This document shows positions 1 to 5,138 of a DNA stretch of 5,138 bases, piece by piece. The notes beneath the pieces are model-generated. The model was given only the letters and a program-made list of their open reading frames with translations. It was not told the DNA's origin and made no database searches. Made by a program: the position numbers and the translations under genes. Numbering within the stretch: the stretch's first letter is position 1; each line of letters starts with the position of its first letter. This DNA is from Acidobacteriota bacterium (GTDB taxonomy: Bacteria; Acidobacteriota; Terriglobia; Bryobacterales; Bryobacteraceae): assembly GCA_947466555.1 (NCBI GenBank), contig CANIFK010000452.1:1-5138 (forward strand), in the 5' to 3' direction.

Positions 1-1913
1 GAGCGCAGGAGCAGGAGCGAGTGGCGCATGGCAGCCTGGTCCTGGCGGCCGGCGGCTTCGGCGATGCGGCGGGCGCGGTCGGCAACGGGATTGGCGGCAA
101 TCCGTTGCGCCGATTGGCGGATGACGGAGGCTTCGGCGGCAACCAGATCACACTGGCCGGCCGTGAGGGCACGTTGGAGTTTATCCATGCGCTCCGGCGC
201 CAATTGGAGGAAGAGATTGACGACGTCGCCGACGAGAGCGGGATCGCCTTCGCAGACTTCGTCGCGAATGCGCGGATCGATGGGTTCAGGAACGGCGGGG
301 GTGGGGGCGCCAGCGGCGCGCGCCAGTTTGTCAGCCCCGAGATAGGAGTCGAGAAGGCTGAATAGCTCCGCCGAATTGACGGGTTTGGAGAGATAGGCGT
401 CCATGCCGGCTGCGAGGCAGCGTTCGCGATCACCGCTCATGGCGTGGGCGGTCATGGCGATGATGGGGATGTGGCGCCAGCGCTCCATTGCGCGAATGCG
501 GCGGGTGGCTTCGAGGCCGTCCATCACCGGCATTTGCACATCCATGAGAATCGCGTCGAAGTTGTAGTGATCCAACATGCTGAGCGCCTGGCTGCCATCG
601 GGCGCCGTTTCCATGCGGTACCCTTTTCGCTGCAAGAGACCCTTGATGACCTTCTGATTGACGATGTTGTCTTCGACGATGAGGATTAGCGAATTGGCCG
701 AAACAGGCGCAGCGGCGGCCTTGGATTCGCCGGCCGGCACAGCCCAGGTTCCGGTGGCGGCGACGCCCATGGGGAGGCGAACCAGGAATTCGCTGCCACG
801 GCCGACCTGACTGGTGACATTGACGGTGCCTTGGAAGAGGTCGACAAGGTGTTTGGTAATAGCCAGCCCAAGACCGGAACCACCGAAGCGGCGAGAGATA
901 CTGCCATCGGCCTGCGTGAATTTCTCGAAGATCTGAGGGAGCTTTTCGTCGGGAATGCCAGCGCCCGTATCGCGGACTGAGACGGCCAGCATGGTGGAGG
1001 ACGCCGAGGCTCCGGGTTCGCCCGAGATGCGAACGTCGATGTGCCCATTCGCGGTGAACTTGACGGCATTGCTGAGCAGATTGTTGAGAATCTGCTTCAG
1101 GCGGAGCGGATCGCCGACGAGCATGTCCGGCAAGGCATCGTCGACGCGGAGGCGAAGATCGATGGAGTTCTGTTGAGCGCGAACCTGATGCGGGCGGACG
1201 CAATCGCGCAGGTGCGTGCGGACGGAGAAGGGAACGAACTCCAACTGCATGCGGCCGGACTCGATTTTGGAGAGATCGAGGATGTCGTTGAGAATCGCCA
1301 GCAGGGCGTGGGCGCTGCGTTGCGCGGTGATGAGCTGGTCGCGCTGTTCCTGTTGCAGAGGGCTATCCAGAACCAGCTCGATCATGCCGAGGAACCCGTT
1401 CATCGGCGTGCGAAGCTCGTGGGACATGTTGGCGAGGAATTCCGTCTTCGCCCGGTTGGCGGCAAGCGCGTTGCCCATGGCGGTTTCGAGCTCTTCGGTT
1501 CGCTGCCGGATGCGGCTTTCCAGTTGTTCGTGGTTCTCCTGGATGACCTTTGACTTGGTTTCCAGCGACTCCACCATTTGATTGAAGTTGCGCGCGATGA
1601 ACTCGATTTCGTCGCCGGATTTGCGGTAACGGATACGCTCCAGGCGGCCTTCGCGGACAGCCTGCAGACCGGCTTGCAACGTCTGCAAGGGGCGGACGAG
1701 GATGCGCATGGTGATCCAGGCGAGGCCGGCGGCGATGAGGAGCACCACGGCAAACAGAAGCAGACTCTTCCCGATGCTGACGTTGCCGGAGGCGACATCG
1801 TAGCCGACCACAACGAAGACGACCCACAGCAGCAGTGCCGCCGTAAAAAGGAAGAATTTCGTTGCGAGCGATCGATGACGCGCAGGTTCCGGATTGTGCG
1901 AGCTGGGATGCAA
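1..1913 (-). CDS. Unorthodox hybrid sensor histidine kinase (TM-TM-HAMP-HisKA-HATPase_c-REC-Hpt-like), 3' end outside window
   Basis: An inner-membrane hybrid kinase of BarA-like layout, expected to autophosphorylate and pass phosphate to its own receiver. 637 codons are visible with no stop before the left edge. From a TTG start at 1913-1911: membrane helices at about residues 20-37 and 51-68 with only some 13 residues between them; HAMP about 69-118; a coiled-coil linker; HisKA with the H-box NMSHELRTP (His165); HATPase_c with N-box (Asn278/Asn282), G1 DTGAGIP from Asp315, F-box FEKF from Phe329 and G2 GGSGLGLAI 344-352; a receiver about 411-525 with acidic VEDN (Asp415), phospho-acceptor Asp458 (LMDVQMP) and Lys510 (LSKP); then an Hpt-like helical domain from about 545. 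All kinase and receiver catalytic residues are present, but the Hpt site has Ser596 where the histidine should be. The start is uncertain: no ATG precedes the helices, and an AAGGA lies 13 nt before the TTG. The signal sensed is not evident. Confidence 0.93.
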   Translation of the reverse strand, partial: MHPSSHNPEPARHRSLATKFFLFTAALLLWVVFVVVGYDVASGNVSIGKSLLLFAVVLLIAAGLAWITMRILVRPLQTLQAGLQAVREGRLERIRYRKSGDEIEFIARNFNQMVESLETKSKVIQENHEQLESRIRQRTEELETAMGNALAANRAKTEFLANMSHELRTPMNGFLGMIELVLDSPLQQEQRDQLITAQRSAHALLAILNDILDLSKIESGRMQLEFVPFSVRTHLRDCVRPHQVRAQQNSIDLRLRVDDALPDMLVGDPLRLKQILNNLLSNAVKFTANGHIDVRISGEPGASASSTMLAVSVRDTGAGIPDEKLPQIFEKFTQADGSISRRFGGSGLGLAITKHLVDLFQGTVNVTSQVGRGSEFLVRLPMGVAATGTWAVPAGESKAAAAPVSANSLILIVEDNIVNQKVIKGLLQRKGYRMETAPDGSQALSMLDHYNFDAILMDVQMPVMDGLEATRRIRAMERWRHIPIIAMTAHAMSGDRERCLAAGMDAYLSKPVNSAELFSLLDSYLGADKLARAAGAPTPAVPEPIDPRIRDEVCEGDPALVGDVVNLFLQLAPERMDKLQRALTAGQCDLVAAEASVIRQSAQRIAANPVADRARRIAEAAGRQDQAAMRHSLLLLR

Positions 1914-2012
1914 GTGTGCGATCAGGTCCTTAGATACTAATCGGCCGGAACCCGGATTTTCCTTATGAAGACCTGAGTTAAAACGCTGAAGTCTTTGGGA
2001 GAATGGAGAGAC
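1914..2012. promoter_or_regulatory. Divergent intergenic region between the kinase gene and pyrD
   Basis: This gap of about 100 bp must hold the promoters of both divergent transcription units, unless they start inside the opposing genes. It is more AT-rich than its flanks (for example 1954-1984). The best -10-like hexamers I see are GATACT at 1933-1938 on the plus strand and TAGTAT on the minus strand over the same bases, each 4 of 6 matches and with no convincing -35 at proper spacing. I see no strong hairpin, attenuator or known operator. The call rests on gene orientation, not on a recognised motif. Confidence 0.4.
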
Positions 2013-2942
2013 ATGGGATCGCCCACCTCCTCCCGCCTGGCCACGACGTTGTGCGGCGTCGCACTGAAAAACCCTGTGCTCGCGGCATCCGGTACATTTG
2101 CTTATGCCGTTGAATTTGAAACACTTGTTGACCTGCGGGCGGTGGGCGGGATTGTAGTGAAGGGGCTCTCGCGGGAGCCGATGGACGGGAACAAGCCGCC
2201 GCGGATCTGGGAGGCCGAGAGCGGGATGATCAACGCCATCGGGCTGCAGAATATCGGCGCGCGGGCGTTTGTGAAGGACAAATTACCGGGGATCCGGAAG
2301 ATTGGGACGCCGGTTTTCGCCAATGTATTCGGCTATGCCGTAGAGGACTACGAAGAGGTAATCCGGATTTTGGATGGGGAAGAGGGACTGGCGGGGTATG
2401 AATTGAATGTTTCGTGCCCGAACACGAAGCATGGGGGGATTTTCTTTTCGAACGATCCGTCGCTGCTGGGCGGGGTGGTGGGGCGGGTGCGGGCGTTGAC
2501 GAAGCGGCCAGTGATCGTGAAGTTGTCGCCGAATGTGGCGAAGATTGAGCCGCTGGCCCAGGCGGCGGCCGAGGCGGGGGCGGACGCGATCAGCCTGGTG
2601 AACACGTTTGTTTCGCTGGCTGTGGACGCGCGGGCGCGGCGGCCGCGGATTGGGAACAACTTCGGCGGACTCTCGGGGCCGGCGATCAAGCCGATTGCAC
2701 TGCGGCTGGTCTACGAAGCCGCCAAGGCGGTGAAGATTCCGCTTGTGGGGTTGGGCGGGATTGCAACCGGGGAAGACGCGGCGGAGTTTCTGGTGGCAGG
2801 GGCGACGGCGGTGGAAGTGGGGACGGCCACATTCTGGGACCCAGCGTCGCCGGTGCGGATTGCGCGGGAGTTGGACGATTTCTGCCGGGCGGAGAAGATT
2901 GAGCGGGTGGGGGAATTGACCGGGTCGTTGCGGTTAAACTAG
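2013..2942 (+). CDS. pyrD: Dihydroorotate dehydrogenase, class 1B catalytic subunit (PyrD)
   Basis: Oxidises dihydroorotate to orotate, the fourth step of de novo pyrimidine synthesis, with FMN in a cytosolic TIM barrel; class 1B enzymes use NAD+ through the partner PyrK. The 309-residue protein is full length. Visible motifs: KNPVLAASG near the N-terminus (19-27); FMN-contacting Lys50 (VVKG); NAIGLQN substrate loop (74-80); NVSCPNTKHGG (132-142) with Cys135 as catalytic base, the class 1 hallmark, and the KHGG variant typical of 1B; Lys170 in VKLSPN; Asn197 in LVNT; GGLSGPAIKP (218-227); phosphate-binding GLGGI (247-251) and GTA (270-272). ATG 2013 is preferred because GGAG at 2005-2008 precedes it and the family N-terminus begins here; an in-frame TTG at 1995 would add six residues without a good ribosome site. 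It is followed after 6 nt by ridA. No pyrK is visible beside it. Confidence 0.96.
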   Translation: MGSPTSSRLATTLCGVALKNPVLAASGTFAYAVEFETLVDLRAVGGIVVKGLSREPMDGNKPPRIWEAESGMINAIGLQNIGARAFVKDKLPGIRKIGTPVFANVFGYAVEDYEEVIRILDGEEGLAGYELNVSCPNTKHGGIFFSNDPSLLGGVVGRVRALTKRPVIVKLSPNVAKIEPLAQAAAEAGADAISLVNTFVSLAVDARARRPRIGNNFGGLSGPAIKPIALRLVYEAAKAVKIPLVGLGGIATGEDAAEFLVAGATAVEVGTATFWDPASPVRIARELDDFCRAEKIERVGELTGSLRLN

Positions 2943-2948
2943 GGAATC

Positions 2949-3335
2949 ATGTCGCAAAAACGTGTTGTCGCAACCGAGGGAGCTCCGCAGGCGATTGGAC
3001 CGTATTCGCAGGCCATTGTGCATGGGGGGCTGGTCTATTGCAGCGGGCAGATTCCGCTGGACCCGGCGACGGGGCGAATTGTCGAAGGAGACATCGCCGA
3101 GCAGACGGCGCGGGTATTGGAAAATCTGAAGGCCGTTTTGGAAGAGGCCGGATCGTCGCTGGACCGGGTGTTAAAAACGACCGTTTTTTTGAAGGATATG
3201 AGCGAATTTTCGCTGTTTAACGAGGTCTACGGGCGGTATTTTCACGTCAATCCGCCGGCACGGGCGACGGTGGAAGCGGCGCGACTGCCGCGGGATGCGC
3301 GCGTTGAGATCGAGTGCATCGCGGCGTTGGAATAA
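2949..3335 (+). CDS. ridA: RidA/YjgF family enamine/imine deaminase
   Basis: A small cytosolic protein, trimeric in this family, that hydrolyses reactive enamine/imine intermediates such as 2-aminoacrylate released by PLP enzymes, so protecting other PLP enzymes. The 128-residue length is the family norm. Diagnostic features: GPYSQA at 17-22 (Tyr19), YCSGQIPLDP at 30-39, a conserved TTVFLKDM stretch (77-84), and the C-terminal signature with Arg105 in PPARAT and Glu120 in VEIECIA. The arginine that binds the substrate carboxylate and the active-site glutamate of archetypal RidA are both present, so this looks like a true deaminase rather than a Rid paralogue lacking Arg. It starts 6 nt after the pyrD stop; the Shine-Dalgarno-like AGGGA (2941-2945) overlaps that stop codon, which points to translational coupling and one transcript with pyrD. 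Confidence 0.95.
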   Translation: MSQKRVVATEGAPQAIGPYSQAIVHGGLVYCSGQIPLDPATGRIVEGDIAEQTARVLENLKAVLEEAGSSLDRVLKTTVFLKDMSEFSLFNEVYGRYFHVNPPARATVEAARLPRDARVEIECIAALE

Positions 3336-3337
3336 GC

Positions 3338-3357
3338 CCAGTAGGAAAGCCTACTGG
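3338..3357. repeat. Perfect inverted repeat (8-bp stem, 4-nt loop) at a convergent gene junction
   Basis: The arms CCAGTAGG (3338-3345) and CCTACTGG (3350-3357) pair perfectly around the loop AAAG. The hairpin starts 2 nt after the ridA stop and contains the TAG stop of the opposing small gene (3353-3351) in its right arm. There is no T-tract on either side, so it is not a classical intrinsic terminator. Its position between convergent genes makes a role in transcript 3'-end formation or protection plausible, which is inference. Confidence 0.6.
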
Positions 3358-3731
3358 TGGACGGAGTATTGCGGTTGGGGGTCGTTAAGTTTGACCTCCA
3401 CCGTCTTTTCTTCTTCGCCGATTTCGATGATCTGGCCGAAGGTCTGCATGCCTTTGGCGATTACCTGGATCTGGATCTTGCCCTGGGGGATGGGCGGCAT
3501 GGTGGCCACGCCGTCCTGGTTCGTTCGCATCTGGTAGCTCGTCATGATCTTCTTGCCGAGCTTGACGACCGAGCGGCCTTCGACGAAACGGACGACGACG
3601 CTGGCGCGGTCGACGGGCTTGTCGTTGACGGCCTTGCGGACTTCCACGCGGATCTTGGTCATCGGCGGATCGGCCAGCACAGGCAACGCCGCGGCAAAAA
3701 GAGCACAGGTGAACAGGAGACGCGTCATCAT
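3351..3731 (-). CDS. Small exported protein with a carboxypeptidase-regulatory-like beta-sandwich
   Basis: A 126-residue protein of unknown specific function. Residues 1-20 form a Sec signal peptide (MMTR, hydrophobic core LLFTCALFAAALPV, then VLA with cleavage likely after Ala20), so the mature part of about 106 residues should act in the periplasm or outside the cell. The mature part resembles transthyretin-like / carboxypeptidase-regulatory-like folds: a first strand IRVEV, a KPVDRASVVVRF segment, a TNQDGVATMPPIPQGKIQIQV stretch split as TNQDG (70-74) and PQGKIQIQV (82-90), and a final strand TVEVKL (110-115). No catalytic motif and no lipobox cysteine are seen. The start is either ATG 3731 or ATG 3728; the AAAGGG just upstream sits better spaced for 3728. 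It begins 7 nt after the hpnE stop, so it is probably co-transcribed with hpnE. A structural or binding role is inference. Confidence 0.85.
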   Translation of the reverse strand: MMTRLLFTCALFAAALPVLADPPMTKIRVEVRKAVNDKPVDRASVVVRFVEGRSVVKLGKKIMTSYQMRTNQDGVATMPPIPQGKIQIQVIAKGMQTFGQIIEIGEEEKTVEVKLNDPQPQYSVHQ

Positions 3732-3738
3732 ACCCTTT

Positions 3739-5052
3739 CTATTTTATGTCGGGAAGCAGGAAGCGTGCGGGACGATCCAACGCCGCCGCCGTAAATTCCG
3801 CTGCTTTATAGCCGCTGCGGACCGCGCCTTCCATGGTGGCCGGCCAGCCTGAGTTCGTCCAATCGCCCGCCAACCAGAGGTTTTCGAGGCGGGTTTTGGG
3901 TTCCGGGCGGTGGACGTGCAGGCCCGGGACGCCGGAGAACGTCGCGCGGGCTTCCTTGACCACGTGGGCTTTCAGGACCTTCGCCTCGCTGGCGGCTGGG
4001 AGGAATTCGCGGAGTTCCTTAAGGGCCAGGTCAATCACTTGCTGGCGCGGCATCTCGAGCAGGTTGCGGGAGGCGCTGACCACGAGTTGTAGATAGCGGC
4101 CCTCTTCTTTGTTGAAGAACCACTGGATGTTGCGATCGAGAAGGGTGGCGTTGGCGAGTTCAGTGACCGGCCGATCGAACCAGAGGTGGACGCTGGTGAT
4201 GGAGGAGTGGGAGAAGGCGGAGGTGTCGATGCCCGCTTCCGGAATGAGCGCGCCGATGCGTTCGAAAGGGACGGCGGAGAGGTACTGGCGAGCCGTGTGG
4301 GTTTCGCCGCCGCTGACGATGCTGGCGATGCGGCCGCCTTCGACGTTCACCTTTTCGACGGCGGCGCGAAGGCGGAGTTTCACATTGGGCATACGGCCCC
4401 AGGCGTGGGAGCCGTAGAGATCGCCGAGGGGGACGTTGGGCACGCCCATCTCATAGGAATCGTTGGTCGCCAGGAAGCCGAGACGGACGACTTGGAAGCC
4501 GTGGCTGGCGGCCATGCGGTCCAGTTCTTCGTTGATGGCGCTGACCAGGACCTGGCGCCAAAAACGCTCGATGGCGTTCGGCGTCTGGCCCTTTTCGCGG
4601 AGCCAGTCGAGCATGGAGATATCGTCCAGATCGGTTCGGCGGCTGTGCTCCCACATGATGCCGAGGAAGGCGCGGGCGATGGAGATTTTGTCGGCCAGGG
4701 AGAGAAACGGGAGACGGAGGAACGATTCGGTGAAGTGAAGTGGGGCGGGGAGGAGGCCCCGTTTGAAGATGGAGATGCGGCCGCCCGGCTCCATGAAGGG
4801 GATTTCGGAGAAGAAGTGGACTTTGTCCTCGACAGCGAGGCGACGGTAGAAATCGAGCAGGTTGACGCAGCATCGCAGGAGGATGTGCTGGCAGTTATCG
4901 ATGACTTCGGAATCGGGGAGGGAATAGGACGTAGCCCGACCGCCCAAGAATGGGCGGGATTCGAACAGTTCCACGGTGGCGCCAGTGCTGCCCAAAGCCA
5001 CGGCGGCGGAGAGGCCAGCCAGGCCACCGCCGATGACAATCACGTCCGTCAT
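3739..5052 (-). CDS. hpnE: Hydroxysqualene dehydroxylase HpnE, FAD-dependent
   Basis: Converts hydroxysqualene to squalene, the last step of the bacterial HpnC-HpnD-HpnE route from farnesyl diphosphate that feeds hopanoid synthesis. It is a 437-residue amine-oxidase-fold flavoprotein, the usual length. Seen: Rossmann GGGLAG at 8-13 with Glu31 ending the second strand (LFESR), GGRA at 37-40, the family segment DNCQH at 52-56 followed by a Leu/Cys-rich helix and DFYRRL, WRQVLVSAINE (165-175), and the C-terminal FAD motif LAGDWT (394-399) with PATMEGAVRSG (404-414). The start at ATG 5052 is chosen because the protein then opens directly on MTDVIVIGGG as in related oxidases; an in-frame ATG at 5130 would add an Arg-rich stretch with no homologous look. 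No Shine-Dalgarno is evident, but the start overlaps an upstream stop (ATGA), suggesting translational coupling. A related carotenoid-type desaturase is the alternative, less likely given the HpnE-like DNCQH region. Confidence 0.92.
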   Translation of the reverse strand: MTDVIVIGGGLAGLSAAVALGSTGATVELFESRPFLGGRATSYSLPDSEVIDNCQHILLRCCVNLLDFYRRLAVEDKVHFFSEIPFMEPGGRISIFKRGLLPAPLHFTESFLRLPFLSLADKISIARAFLGIMWEHSRRTDLDDISMLDWLREKGQTPNAIERFWRQVLVSAINEELDRMAASHGFQVVRLGFLATNDSYEMGVPNVPLGDLYGSHAWGRMPNVKLRLRAAVEKVNVEGGRIASIVSGGETHTARQYLSAVPFERIGALIPEAGIDTSAFSHSSITSVHLWFDRPVTELANATLLDRNIQWFFNKEEGRYLQLVVSASRNLLEMPRQQVIDLALKELREFLPAASEAKVLKAHVVKEARATFSGVPGLHVHRPEPKTRLENLWLAGDWTNSGWPATMEGAVRSGYKAAEFTAAALDRPARFLLPDIK

Positions 5053-5138
5053 GCCGCAGCGGCAGGTAACCGGGAACGCTTCCCGCCGCCACCGCCCGAT
5101 TCGCCAATGGCCAAGGCGATGAGGGCGCAAATGATCAA
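5049..5138 (-). CDS. C-terminal 29 codons of an unidentified upstream gene (partial, 5' end outside window)
   Basis: An open frame enters from the right edge and ends at TGA 5051-5049, overlapping the hpnE ATG as ATGA, an arrangement typical of coupled genes. The visible tail is a hydrophobic run LIICALIALAIG, a Gly-rich segment ESGGGGG, then KRSRLPAAAA. It may be the end of a membrane protein or of another squalene/hopanoid gene; the piece is too short to identify, and I do not recognise it as the end of HpnD. The evidence is the overlap and the open frame only, so it could be chance. Confidence 0.4.
   Translation of the reverse strand: MIICALIALAIGESGGGGGKRSRLPAAAA

Noticed and set aside
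21..365. Plus-strand open frame with a Gly/Ala-rich product
   Set aside because: Exact antisense of the receiver end and Hpt-like domain; low-complexity product typical of a reverse-strand shadow.
430..1203. 257-codon minus-strand open frame
   Set aside because: Out of frame with the kinase on the same strand; Arg/Pro/His-rich product with no domain signature.
1041..1553. 170-codon open frame on the plus strand
   Set aside because: Lies wholly antisense to the HisKA and HATPase_c regions of the kinase, whose motifs are unambiguous; a by-product of high GC.
1944..1958. Short inverted repeat CCGG-AAC-CCGG followed by ATTTT, as a terminator or operator
   Set aside because: Only a 4-bp stem with a 3-nt loop, located between divergent genes where no terminator is needed; well within chance for this composition.
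1995..2012. TTG start six codons upstream for pyrD
   Set aside because: No good ribosome site before it, while GGAG at 2005-2008 serves ATG 2013, and class 1B proteins start near that point.
4380..5039. 219-codon minus-strand open frame
   Set aside because: Out of frame within hpnE; Ser/Pro/Ala-rich shadow product.
5053..5130. 26-residue N-terminal extension of HpnE from ATG 5130
   Set aside because: Arg-rich and unlike any FAD-oxidase N-terminus; the ATGA overlap and the MTDVIVIGGG opening favour 5052.

Overview
The window reads as a chromosomal stretch of a GC-rich, Gram-negative-type bacterium. The gene set is a membrane hybrid histidine kinase, a class 1B dihydroorotate dehydrogenase, a RidA protein, a small exported beta-sandwich protein and a hopanoid/squalene-pathway oxidase. 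Together with the style of the proteins, this fits an acidobacterium of the Solibacter/Bryobacter type. That placement is inference from protein style and gene content; there is no rRNA or other marker here.

Layout. Positions 1-1913 (minus strand) hold nearly all of an unorthodox sensor histidine kinase: two membrane helices, HAMP, HisKA, HATPase_c, receiver and an Hpt-like domain. It runs off the left edge, so its stop codon is not seen. A gap of about 100 bp (1914-2012) separates it from a divergent plus-strand pair, pyrD (2013-2942) and ridA (2949-3335), which lie 6 nt apart. This pair converges on a minus-strand pair, hpnE (5052-3739) followed by a small exported protein gene (3731-3351), 7 nt apart. 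A perfect 8-bp inverted repeat sits at the convergent junction. The right edge holds the last 29 codons of an unidentified minus-strand gene whose stop overlaps the hpnE start as ATGA.

How the genes relate. PyrD makes orotate in de novo pyrimidine synthesis, and RidA removes reactive enamine/imine intermediates; their tight spacing suggests co-transcription. HpnE makes squalene from hydroxysqualene and probably belongs to a larger operon extending past the right edge. The kinase is transcribed separately and has no visible functional link to its neighbours.

I found no mobile element, CRISPR array, RNA gene or clearly new system. The best items for a second look are the Hpt-like domain that lacks its phospho-accepting histidine, the class 1B pyrD that has ridA but no pyrK beside it, and the small secreted protein coupled to hpnE.
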